A stretch of 64,000 bases of DNA, from positions 187,245,449 to 187,309,448 of the forward strand of contig NC_081411.1 of the NCBI RefSeq assembly GCF_030272615.1, read 5' to 3'. This stretch comes from Cryptomeria japonica. Taxonomy: Eukaryota > Streptophyta > Pinopsida > Cupressales > Cupressaceae. Shown here piece after piece: positions 31,222-43,251 of this stretch (positions within the stretch are counted from its first letter, which is position 1; each line of letters starts with the position of its first letter). The notes under the pieces are model-generated. The model saw only the letters and a program-made list of their open reading frames with translations. It did no database searches and was not told the origin of the DNA. A program made the position numbers and the translations under genes.

Positions 31222-34200
31222 TGTTGGGACTCATTAAAATTGAGTCAAGTTTTGAGGCCCAATTCAAATTTTTGCTTTGCATTTCCAAATGAGTCAGTTT
31301 GAATGGCCTAGTTGGAGAGAGGATGAAATTGAGCCAGTTGATTTTTAGGGGGTAAGGCTTGGGATTCATGTCCTAAACCTTTCATTTGGCCTATTCAGTG
31401 ATGTGAAACTTTCAGAATTCAGTTTGGATAAGTTTATGAGGTACCCATTTTGAGGGGTGAGCTGAAAGTGCATTTTAGGCACAAATGCAGATTTTATTGA
31501 CTAGCTTACTTTGAGCGATTATATCTTTTTCCCTGTTGATCTTCATGAAGAAATTCAAAGTGGATTGGATTCTATACATAAACATGAGTCATTCTGCAAA
31601 ATTTCAAGTCTTGATGAATCCATTTGCTTAGTTTTCAAAGCCAAATTCGTTTGCAATTTGTGTGGTTTGACTAGTCCCTGTTTCGATAGCTAGTTGAAGC
31701 CCTGTTTTGCACAAGTGTAAAAGTTACCTCAATGGGTGTCATGCCAAAATGTTTCTTTTGGGTTAATGCTGGTATAAATGACAAGCTATGTTTCAATTTT
31801 CAAGCCTCTGCCAATCCGTTTGATCGGTTTTCAAAAGGGTTCATTTAGCCATCATTTTTAGTTATCTGTACTTTCAGTGCTATATCAGTTAAAGTAGCTA
31901 TTTTTATGAGCACGTCATTTGCATCCAGTGAAGCTTTTGGTCAAATTGAGAATTCAAAGATTTAGTATGTACTTCAAGGTACCTATGTTTCAAATTTGAG
32001 GATCTACGGAGGTCATTTGATATTTTTGAGAAGGGAATCATGTGTTGCCAGAACATTGACTTCATTAGGTCCGCAGTGTCGACAAAGCCAGTTGGTCATT
32101 TTCGCTGATTAATATCTCTTCCCTCGGGACTCATTTTGAGAAACTATTTAGTAGAGTTCATCCTTGTATTTCAGAGTACACGCGTGTCAGATGGCGAGTT
32201 CTAGAAAGGTGTTTTGATAGGTTTGAAAATTACGTCTTCGTGATTAAATGCGAAAATGTGGCGTAATTGCCTGAAGGTTGCAAAATTCAATTTTATGATC
32301 CGAAAATGGTGCCAATCATTTCCAGATGTATGTTTAAGGTTCGTGAGGCATTTCGAAGGTCAGTTGCATGAAAACAAATTTTTTTTAGTCGGACCCACTT
32401 TGGGGCCCAACCTGGCTCATGCCTGTGCAGTGTTATTTTATTGGCGACTTGGCCCTATGAGCATTTCTAGAGTAATGTTGACATCCATAGTTGGAGTTGA
32501 ATACTTATATGTTTCCCACTAGAGGATGGTGCAAAATGAAAGTGCCTCTTGTGGTCAAAACAACCAAGGCATTTTGCATGCCAGATATGAGCAAACAGCT
32601 AATGAAGAAATTGAAATTTCCAAAGGAGTTACAATAAGCAAAGCATCAAGTTCAACCTCCTTAGAGGATGATTAGGAGGCCATAGTTAATCAATCTCTGA
32701 TGCAATCAAGTTCTTCACAAATCACTGTGGAGCAAGGAAGGGGAGCTTTTCACTTATGGACAACGTTCTCTTTATAGTGATGGAACAAGTAAATGCCAAC
32801 ACAAGACTTCACTGGATGTGGTGCGTTGAAGTAGCTGCATAAATTATCAAGACAAATTGCCAATGCCAAAACTCTAAATTGCAAACTGGGACATGGTGGA
32901 TGGAGGGAGGCATAGAAACGTTCAAGCAAATGCATATTGGCAGCGTTGAAAACCCCAGCATCCTCCCTCTTTGCTGTAGCTTGGCACGTGGTAACTTGAA
33001 GAGGCAACAAAATAACTCCAACGGTGGTAGGTACAATAGATTAGCAAGGCAAGTGTGCCAAGAAGAAACCACTCCTCACGTGCTCTCCCTCTAGTAGCAG
33101 CAATAGCTTACTCCCTGCGTGGAAGCCAGTGGAGAGTGGGGCGAGCTGAAATCAAATGCAAATTGGCAAGTCACGTGGTGTTTGGAGAAAATCACCAAAG
33201 ACAAATGCAATTTCCCCTTTCTCACATGGCATGTTTGAAGTTTATAAACCTTCTAATTTCCTCCTCTAGTGTTCCTTTGCGTGGTTGTTTGGAGGCCACA
33301 TTAAACATATTTTGGCAAATGCTATTGGCAGGTATCAAATTTGAATTTCCTGGAGTGTGGCGTGGACAAAGGGAAATGAAAATTTCTGCAATTTTAATTG
33401 CCAGTCACTCCTCCAATTTCACGATGTCTCCCTAACCTCCTCAGCATGGAATGTAGTTTTGGAAGAGGGTTTTGAGGAAAGCAAGTTCAACCAAATGCAA
33501 TGATAGGCGTAAAAATCTAAATTTCTCCCTTTGCTGGCATCCTCCCCTGCGTGGAAATGATGAAAGGCATTTAAACTCCAACAAAATGCATTGCCAGCCA
33601 TTAAAGTTGTAGAGAAAGCTTCAAAAATGCATTCCCAGGTATAATGCATTATCCCACATTCACTGTGGAGGGTAACTTTGTGGTAATTAAATGCAAATCT
33701 CCACTCAACTAATATGTCAATGCCATCAAGGCTTTTGACGAACGGTGCTCGTTGGGCACCCAAGGTGGGCCCACGCATGGGCATGGATCCCAAGGTGACT
33801 GGAGGAGGTGATAGGTGGCGACAGGTGGACCCCACGCATGCATGCTTCTCAAGGCAAATGGGCAAATTTTGCAGAGAAGGGTAGACTTAACAAGTGAGCA
33901 AGTCTGAGATGATCCGACGAAGCGTGTTGATTCGTAGGCTGAAGGTGCTCACCCGTTAGGGGCCGCAAAATGGCTAAAAGCATTTCTGAAAATGCAGCGA
34001 GGTAAAGACCATGCAGGTTTTAGGAGATCGGATGGCTCACGCTACTTCGTGAAGGCAAGATGCTGACCCGTTAGAGGCCGCAAAATGGCGAAAGGTGAAA
34101 TGTAAAATGGTGAAAGCCAAGTGGTGATGACATGGCAAGTACAGTCAGATGTCCAGTAGGTAGGTCCCATCCCGGTGGCGATGATGTGGCGTAGAGGTGG

Positions 34201-35526
34201 CGTCTAGGTGGATGACAAGCAAGCGGACACATGGTGGTGATGAGGTGTCAGTTGAGGTGGTGCCTAGTAGACCCTGCGAACCAATCGGAGGCCACCACGT
34301 GGCAAGGCGTAAGGGCACAATCGGAGAAAAAATCAAAGTTAAATGGATCTTAATTATATAGTTGGGACTATATAAAGAAAATAAAAAATTTAAATGATGT
34401 GCACACATAAATGATTAATTCTCCCAGGGCTGTATTTTTGGCCAAAATATGAAGTATTATATGTTTTCGGAAAGCTCTCAGAGTGAGGAATCCAATTAGG
34501 TAGTTAATTTTAACAAACATTGGATATTTCGAGAGTAGTTTCCATGGGAAAGAAGAAGGTAAATAATTTCAGTTAGAGAAAATAGACACTTGGCAATTTT
34601 GATTGCAGATCTGATCTTTCCTTCCCCTTCTTATTCCCAATTCTTCTCATTTGTAAGGGTTCCCAAAATTTGGAAAAATGCTCCAGATTTGATGGCTTCC
34701 ATTTTTTGAATATCTTGAACCAAGTTTGTAAATGCTTTTGTTTGGTTTCAGGGTACAGAGGATTTGAGTGCAACATTCAAGATGTGTTTTCTAGTTGCAA
34801 GCTTTACTTGTGTCAGGCATGAGTAATTTCCCACCATATTGTCTCTGTGTATGCATTTCAGTATTATAAATTCAATCCTCAAGGAGGATGAAATTTGTCA
34901 ATTTCAAGGAAGTTGTGTGATTGTTTGTGGGTATCCTTCAATGAAGGTTTTAAATTCTGTAATCAATCATGAATAATGGAATGTGTCCCAGATTTGATAA
35001 TGTTGTGAATGGATCTGAGTGATGCATTAATATAAGGTGTTAATGCAGGGATATTCTATAAGGAAAACAAATTTGCAGGTGTGATTGGCATATTTGCAAT
35101 TCTGTGTGAGACTCTGTTGCCCAATGAACAAGGCATTGGTAGTGCAAGTTTGGGGATGTTTTCAGATACACATTTTAAAAGAAAATCTAATTTCCCTTCA
35201 TGTCTAGGGGTTTGTGTTCCATTCTTTCCAAGCTCTATTTCATCTTATTGTTTGTATAGATCTAGCCAATCTATAGCGTTTCCTAACCTATTGAGCTTGT
35301 GAAATGATCCATCTGCTTATAGTTGATGTAGTTGTGTGTTTGTAATTGTTGTATTCAAAGCATCAAAGGGTGTCCCCCCTTAGGTCTAGCAGAACCTGAA
35401 GTGCAAGAGGATCAATTAGGGTCCTATGTTATGTTGTCCAAGCCTTGATGTGTTTTGTAGATTGAAATTGGCCATTTCATAGAAGGATTGCATGTGTTCT
35501 TGGGTTATCCCTTTTGGTGAACAACA
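31222..35526 (+). repeat. Element G 5' LTR, about 4.3 kb
   Basis: It aligns to 39266-43251 for about 4.0 kb with scattered changes. A TATA box CTATATAAAG lies at 34368-34377, about 1.15 kb before the end. A section of GGTGGCG/GATGATGTGGC-rich sequence (about 33740-34310) is higher in GC than its surroundings. The end is placed before AAAATGGCGACTCTG and may be off by a few bases. A 60-codon frame at 31511 recurs in the other LTR but shows no protein-like constraint I can see. Confidence 0.87.
34368..34377 (+). promoter_or_regulatory. TATA box of element G 5' LTR
   Basis: CTATATAAAG, exactly conserved at 42405-42414 in the 3' LTR. Confidence 0.55.
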
Positions 35527-35530
35527 AAAA

Positions 35531-35547
35531 TGGCGACTCTGCTAGGG
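35531..35547 (+). other. Element G primer-binding site
   Basis: TGGCGACTCTGCTAGGG follows the LTR. This form is like the tRNA-Arg-type site described for Ogre-like gypsy elements; the tRNA assignment is from memory. TGGCGACTCTG recurs at 35819-35829, where it is probably not used. Confidence 0.68.
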
Positions 35548-36355
35548 AATTAAATGGATTCAAATGCTTGATTGATATGGTTAGAAGTAGAATGCATTCT
35601 TCATCCTGTCAATTTCATATCTAGCCAATCTGTCCATTGTGTATGCATAGAGTGTGAAAGTGATTTTATGAGTTAGAAAGTGTTCCTTATTCTGGATCTG
35701 CAAGTATCCACAAGTTTCATGTCATATTTTATGAAAGAGTAACAGTAAGTTCATTGTTGAAAGTTGTAAGAAGTTCCTGCAGCTGTATGTGAACTTTTCC
35801 CCAATTCCTTATTTGGGTGGCGACTCTGTGGTTCATACCAGTGTTAAATAACCTGGAAGAGTGTTGATTGTAGCAAGATTAAAAGAGAAACAGAGAATTA
35901 AATAAGTGTTGAATGGCGTTCTACTGTTCAAAATATCCCCTGTGCAAGAGGTGGCGTCTTTGATGTAAAAGACCGTGCTAAAAGTGAAGTAAATCTCCAT
36001 ATCTACAAGTCTTAGAGCTGCAAATCTCCAGGTATTTTTCAAAGGTTTCAAATGCAAAGATATGTGTTCTGAAAATTAGAATGTGTAATGTCATTTTCCC
36101 ATTTAGTGAACAACACTAGTAAAGAGGGAAAGAGAAGTTTTCAAATTAGTTTGCATATCTATGCTGCTAAAATATTCAGTGTATGTTATCTTCCGTAGTA
36201 TGCAAATTTAGGAAGAGCTTTGTGTCAAGCAATGTTGTGAAATAGTTTCAGTATAAGGATACTTGCTTGAAGTTTTTATCCAAAGTTATATAATCATTTG
36301 TGGAAGTAAGGAAGAAATGTGTAGTGAAGTTTTTCAGCCTTGTGTATTTCCACAT
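35548..36355 (+). other. Element G leader, no gene
   Basis: About 800 bp between primer site and Gag start. I see no protein or repeat other than the second TGGCGACTCTG. Confidence 0.5.
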
Positions 36356-39033
36356 ATGACCATGTCCAGTGAAATAGAACAACCATGTAATAGAAAGAGT
36401 TTCAATATGAAGTATTATGCTACTTTAAACTTTGAAGGTATTCTGGGTTACCCAAATCCCATACCCACAGGAATCAGAAAGTATTTGCCCATATTTAGTG
36501 GGAAGAAATCAGAATTAGCATGTCAACATGTGAAAAGAGTTTCAGATTTGATAGGAGAATTTGAAATTTGTCAAGAAGATATATGCATAAATTGTTTGTT
36601 CAATCACTGAAAGAGGATGCAAGAGATTGGTTTTCTTTTTTGCCAGTGAATTCTATTACCTCATGGGAAGAATTAGTTTCAGATTTCATGGATCAATTCG
36701 ATGAGAAGGTGAGTGATTATGACTTGTTGAAAGAATTCACTTATATACAAATCAGGGAAGATGAATTGGTACCAACATTTAATATCAGATTTTCACAAGC
36801 TTTGTCCAAAATTTCTAGAAAGTATAAACTTGATGATAAAGTATTTTTGGATGTTTATATGAGTGCATTTGATGAAAAGATGAGCTTCTTATTGAGAAAC
36901 AAAGAACCCAAGACTTTGCATGAAGCTTTTAACACAGCTAGGGACATGGAAAATAATTTGAAATTTGGGATAGCCAAGAGATTTGTGTCTGTTGTAGTTT
37001 CTTATCAAAGCACCTTCAATGGTGAAATACCATGTGAGACTCAGGAAATCATTCCGTGTCTAGGTGCATCAAGATTTGCAGTTCCAAATGGTTTTGTTGA
37101 TGCATGTGTTTCAGATTTAAATGAGAGTCAAGAACCTCTGCTGTTAATGCCGGTTGTCTCTCACAGTAAGGATGGAATGATCAGTGGGAAGTGTTGTGAA
37201 AATGTTGATACAGAGATAGATATATACAAGGGATATGAACCATTTGATTTGTATGCCGGTTATGCTGATCATGTGGCTACCAACTACCAAGTGAATCATG
37301 CATCTCTCCAGGATAATATTAATGAAAATAATGATGGCGATGACCATCAATCTTTACATGTTGCTGATGTATTTGATGTTATAATACCAAATATAGAAGG
37401 ATTACTAAGTGTTGCTGTTTGTGTAAGTGAAAATGTGCCATATGATGAAAATCAGAATTGTTTGGTGCAAACAATAGTTGACCCTCACTTAAACATTGAT
37501 AATGTCACTTGTGTTGAGGATGAAGTAAATGTATTTTCAGATTTCACTTCAGATTTCACTTCTTGTAATCATGTTGATGATCTTTCTATTTTGAAAGTTA
37601 TGCGCAATGTTAATTCAGAAAATTTTAAGGGTACACATGATTGCAATGAAAATATAGCACACACGGATGGACAAATTTCTATAGAATATCACATGGAACA
37701 ACAAAGTGCAATGCAAGTCCAGAAGATTGTAGAACTTAAGAAAGCTCTTGAGGTTGTGGATAAGAAGGTTCAGATATTGGAGAGCCTTCGAGATGTTGAT
37801 GAAGACCTTCTGAAATATAGTGAAGAGGATTCTTCGGAAAAGGACTGTGAATTGAATGCTTGTACACTTGATGAACAACACGCTGATCTAACAGATGGTT
37901 TTATGACAGAAAATTTTAGTGAACATGCTGAAAACTTATCAGATGAAGTAAATAGCAACGATATTCATCTTTGTTCTTTGGCTGATGATGAGTGTTCTAT
38001 TGGTGAAGAAGATCAATTATGGCAAGATAAGTATGATTATCTTGATTTTCAAAATGATGGTCAAAGGATGAAATCTTATGAATGTGAAACATGGAACACT
38101 GAGGATTGTTCCAGCCAAGTTTCAATTTCTTCTTTGCCTGATGAAGATGATTATGATGATCGAATGGATGATGTCTTTAGCAATTTTACTAATGTTTTAT
38201 TCAATGCTGATATAGATACGGACCAATCACTTCTATGCCATAATGTTCATAAGGGGATTCTTCATTTTGTTTCTAACCCTTTGTATGAAGAAATAACTGA
38301 TCAACCAGATGTTGTAAATTATGAACCAGTCCATAATACTGATGAAATTCCGAACAACAATAGCATGGGTTGTAAATAATTAGTTCATGATGAAGGTAAG
38401 AGGCATGGGTTGTGTGGTGATTACTTAAAACCATAAATGAAAGTGTTTCAGGTGGATATAAGTTTGAATGAAAAAGATTCAGCTGAGGATTTGCTTCAGC
38501 CAGAGGTATGCATTCTTTTCCACGAATGGGATGTTGAGAATGCAGAGGTTTTTAGTTTGATAAGCAAGGATAGTATGAGGTGTGATCAACATAGTGAAAT
38601 GTCACGCCCAGATTGTAACATGTATGTCCCTTGTTTGCATCAGTTGATTAGTAATGCCCCTCATTCTATAAATTTAAATGGTAATAAGGCATGTGCTGAT
38701 AGGAATTGCAATGTTGAAAATGAGTGTTTTATTTTTCAAGTTCAGCATGATGATGTCCTTGCAAATGATAGAGTTGAGTGGGACAATGAAATGTATGGCA
38801 GCTTGTGGGAATGCCTCTATGGTGAGTTGTCTCATGGTTTTAGTTTTGTTGAAGTAGCGTGTGATTACAAAGTTCAAAATCAGACCAAAGGTATGCACAC
38901 TAGCTATTATAGTAATGAGACAAAAGAGCTTGATTATAATGATTATGCTCAATTGTTACTAGAAGGTGCCTTTGTTTCGATCATGATATCAAGAGATGAG
39001 AATCAAATTTTTGACAAAGGTAAATGTTTGTAA
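36356..39033 (+). pseudogene. Element G Gag with long acidic C-terminal extension
   Basis: The ATG at 36356 opens YATLNFEGILGYPNPIPTGI and RKYLPIFSGKKSEL. A one-base loss near 36588 shifts the frame. The gypsy capsid core follows: KLFVQSLKEDARDWFSFLP, SITSWEELVSDFMDQF, FNIRFSQALSKI and TLHEAFNTARDMEN (to about 36960). The remaining 470 codons to the TAA at 38377 are Asp/Glu-rich and unassigned, with one coiled-coil-like piece (VQKIVELKKALEVVDKKVQ). The same frame continues past TAA at 38377 and 38434 into 198 more codons ending at 39033. I see no zinc knuckle and no pol. Apart from the one frameshift the first 700 residues are open. Confidence 0.78.
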
Positions 39034-39265
39034 GTGGAGCAGCCTATGATCAGTTATGAGTATGTTTGTATATCTTGTACAATTGCTTTGCTTTCAGTTG
39101 TGTGGTTTTCAATAAAGTTCCCTATTGTTTGGGTAGAATAAGGAAGCCCTGTTTTTTGAAATGAGATGAGAAGAGAAGGATGATCCATTTTGGGTGGTCT
39201 GCTTAACCAAAGATATCTGGATTCTTGTGTTGATCTTGTAATCAACCATCCCCAGTCAGAGCCAT
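39034..39265 (+). other. Element G 3' region, no clear polypurine tract
   Basis: The sequence before the LTR (CCCAGTCAGAGCCAT) is not purine-rich. The nearest purine tract, GAAATGAGATGAGAAGAGAAGGA, is about 85 bp upstream at 39158-39180. Confidence 0.45.
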
Positions 39266-42200
39266 TGTTGGGACTCATTAAAATTGAGTCAAGTTTTGAG
39301 GCCCAATTCAATTTTTTGCTTTGCATTTCCAAATGAGTCAGTTTGAATGGCCTAGTTAGAGAGAGGGTGAAATGGAGCCAGTTGATTTTCAGGGGGTAAG
39401 GCTCGGGATTCATGTCCTAAACTTTTCATTTGGCCTATTTAGTGATGTGAAACTTTCAGAATTCAGTTTGGATAAGTTTATGAGGTACCCATTTTGAGGG
39501 GTGAGCTGAAAGTGCATTTTAGGCACAAATGCAGATTTTATTGACTAGCTTACTTTGAGCGATTATATCTTTTTCCCTGTTGATCTTCATGAAGAAATTA
39601 AAAGTGGATTGGATTATATGCATAAATGTGAGTCAACCTACAAAATTTCAAGTCTTGATGAATCCATTTGTTTAGTTTTCAAAGTCAAATCCGTTTGCAG
39701 TTTGTGTGGTTTGACTAGTCCCTATTTCGACAGCTAGTCGGAGCCCTGTTTTGCACAAGTGTAAAAGTTGCCTCAGTGGGTGTCATGCCAAAATGTTTCT
39801 TTTGGGTTAATGCTGGTATAAATGACAAGCTATGTTTCAATTTTCAAGTCTCTACCAATCCATTTGATCAGTTTTCAAAAGGGTTCATTTAGCCATCGTT
39901 TTCAGTTATCTGTACTTTTAGTGCTATATCAGTTAAAGTAGCTATTTTTATGAGCGCGCCATTTGCATCTAGTCAGGCTTTTGGTTGAACTGAGAATTCA
40001 AAGATTTAGTATGTACTTCAAGGTACCTGTGTTTCAAATTTGAGGATCTATGGAGGTCATTTGATATTTTTGAGAAGGGCATCATGTGTTGTCAGAACAT
40101 TGACTTCATCAGGTCCGCAGTGTCGACAAAGCCAGTTGGTCATTTTCGCTGATTAATATCTCTTCGCTCGGGACTCATTTTGAGAAACCATTTGGTAAAG
40201 TTCATTCTTTTATTTTAGAGTACACGTGTGTTAGATGGCGAGTTCCAGAAAGGTGTTTTGACAGGTTTGAAAATTACGTCTTCGCGATTAAATGCGAAAA
40301 TGTAGCGTAATTGCCCGAAGGTTGCAAAATTCAATTTTATGATCCGAAAATAGTGCCGATCATTGCCAGATGTATGTTTAAGGTTTGTGAGGCATTTCGA
40401 AGGTCAGTTGCATGAAAACGAATTTTTTCTTAGTCGGACCCACTTTGGGGCTCGACCTGGCTCATGCCTGTGCAGTGTTATTTTATTGGCGACTTGGCCC
40501 TATGAGCATTTCTAGAGTAACGTTGACATCCATAGTTGGAGTTGAATACTTATATGTTTCCCACCAGAGGATGGTGCAAAATGAAAATGCCTCTTATGGT
40601 CAAAACAACCAAGGCATTTTGCATGCCAGATATGAGCAAACAGCTAATGAAGAAATTGAAATTTCCAAAGGAATTTCAATAAGCGAAGCATCAAGTTCAA
40701 CCTCCTTAGAGGATGATTGGGAGGTCGTAGTTAATCAATCTCTGATGCAATCAAGTTCTTCACAAATCACTGTGGAGCAAGGAAGGGGAGCTTTTCACTT
40801 ATGGACAACATTCTCTTTATAGTCATGGAACAAGTAAATGCCAACACAAGACTTCACTGGATGTGGTGAGTTTAAGTAGCTGCTGAAATTATCAAGACAA
40901 ATTGCCAATGTCAAAACTCCAAATTGCAAACTGGGATGTGGTGGATGGAGGGAGGCATAGAAACCTTCAAGCAAATGCATATTGGGAGCGTTGAAAACCC
41001 CAACATCCTCCCTCTTTGTTGTAGCTTGGCATGAGGTAAGTTGAAGAGGCAGCAAAACAACTCCAGTGGTGGTAGGTAGAATAGATTAGCAAAGCAAGTG
41101 TGCCAAGAAGAAACCACTCCTCATGTGCTCTCCCTCTAGCAGCAGCAACAACTTACTCCCTGCATGGAAGCCAGTGGAGAGTGGGGTGAAATCAAATGCA
41201 AATTGGCAAGTCACGTGGTGTTTGGAGAAAATCGCCAAAGACAAATGCAATTTCCCCTTTCACACATGGCATGTTTGAAGTTTATAAACCTTCTAATTTC
41301 CTCCTCCAGTGTTCCTCTGTGTGGCTGTTTGGAGGCCACATTAAACATATTTTGGCAAATGCTATTGGCAAGTATCAAATTTGAATTTCCTGGAGTGTGG
41401 CGTGGACAAAGGGAAATGAAACTTTCTGCAATTTTAATTGCCAGTCACTCCAATTTCACGATGTCTCCCTAACCTCCTCAGCATGGAACGTGGTTTTGGA
41501 AGAGGGTTTTGAGGAAAGCAAGTTCAACCAAATGCAATGATAGGCATAAAAATCTAAATTTCGCCATTTGCTGGCATCCTCCCCTGCGTGGAAATGATGA
41601 AAGGCATTTAAAGTCCAACAAAATGCATTGCTAGCCATTAAAGTTGCAGAAAAAGCTTCAAAAATGCATTCCCAGGTATAATGCATTATCCCACATTCAC
41701 TGTGGAGGGTAACTTTGTGGTATTTAAATGCAAATCTCCACTCAACTAATATGTCAAAGCCATCAAGGCTTTTCACAAATGGTGTCCGTTGGGCGCCCGA
41801 GGTGGGCCCATTCACGAGCGCGGATCCCAGGGTGATCAGAGGAGGTGATAGATGGCGACAAGTGGACCCCACGTAGGCATGCTTCCCGAGGCAAATGGGT
41901 GAATTTTGCAGAGAATGGTCGGCTTAACCAACGAGCAAGTCCGAGATGATCCGACGAAGCGCATTGATTCGCAGGCCGAAGGTGCTCACCCATTAGGGGC
42001 CGCGAAAAGGTGAAAAGCATTTCCGAAAATGCAGTGAGGTAAAGATCATGCAGGTTTCAGGAGATCGGACAGCTCGCGCTCCTTCGTGAAGGCAAGATGC
42101 TCACCCATTAGAGGTCACGAAATGGCGAAAGATGAAATGCGAAATGGCGAAAGCCAGGTGGTGATGATGTGGCAGGTATAGTCAGATGTCTAGTAGGTAG

Positions 42201-43251
42201 GTCCCAGGCTGGTGGCGATGATGTGGCACAGAGGTGGCGCTTAGGTGGACGACAAGCAAGCGGACACGTGGCATTGATGAGGTGTCAGTTGAGGTGGTGC
42301 CCAGTAGACCCTGTGAACCAATCGGAGGTCACCATGTGGCAAGGCGTCAGGGCACAATCAGAGCAAAAATCAAAGTTAAATGCATGTTAATTATATAGTT
42401 GGGACTATATAAAGAAAATGAAAAATTTAAATGATGTGCACATATAAATGATTAATTCTCCCAGGGCTGTATTTTTGGCCAAAATATGAAGTATTATATG
42501 TTTCCAGAAAGCTCTCGGAGTGAGGAATCCAATCAGGTAGTTAAGTTTAACAAATATGGGATATTTCAAGAGAAGTTTCCATGGGGAAGAAGAAGGTAAA
42601 GAATTTCAGTTAGAGAAAATAGACACTTGGCAATTTCGATTGCAGATCTGATCTTTCCCTCCCCTTCTTATTCCCAATTCTTCTCATTTGTAAGGGCTCT
42701 AGAAATTTGGAAAAATGCTCTAGATTTGATGGCTTCCATTTTCTGGATATCTTGACCCAAGTTTGTAAATGCTTTTGTTTGGTTTTAGGGTACAGAGGAT
42801 TTGAGTGCAACATTCAAGATGTGTTTTCTAGTTGCAAGCTTTACTTGTGTCAGGCAAGAGTAATTTCCCACCATATTGTCTCTGTGTATGCATTTCAGTA
42901 TTATGAATTCAATCCTCAAGGAGGATGAAATTTGTCAATTTCAAGGAAGTTGTGTGATTGTTTGTGGGTATCCTTCAATGAAGGTTTTAAATTCTGTAAT
43001 CAATCATGAATAATGGAATGTGTCCCAGTTTTGATAATGTTGTGAATGGATCTGAGTAATGCATTAATATAAGGTGTTAATGCAGGGATATTCTATAAGG
43101 AAAACAAATTTGCAGGTGTGATTGACATATTTGCAATTCTGTGTGAGACTCTGTTGCCCAATGAACAAGGCACTAGTATTGCAAGTTTGGGGATGTTTTC
43201 AAATACACATTTTAAAAGAAAATCTAATTTCCCTTCATGTTTAGGGGTTTG
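39266..43251 (+). repeat. Element G 3' LTR, truncated at its end
   Basis: It matches the 5' LTR up to TAGGGGTTTG (43242-43251) and then switches abruptly to E reverse transcriptase. TATA box at 42405-42414. Confidence 0.88.

Larger units (their letters stand above)
31222..43251 (+). mobile_element. Element G: gag-only Ty3/gypsy with very long LTRs
   Basis: LTRs start TGTTGGGACTCATT (31222 and 39266). The left LTR ends near 35526, just before a gypsy primer site. The right LTR is cut at 43251, where E resumes, so about 315 bp of LTR end is missing. The 3.7 kb interior codes for a gypsy Gag and an acidic extension but no protease, reverse transcriptase or integrase. The left flank in E ends AAGATGTG; no matching duplication is left on the right. 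Confidence 0.88.

Noticed and set aside
31511-31693. 60-codon frame recurring at 39555-39737
   Set aside because: It lies inside both LTRs of G, so its recurrence is due to LTR duplication and not to selection on a protein.
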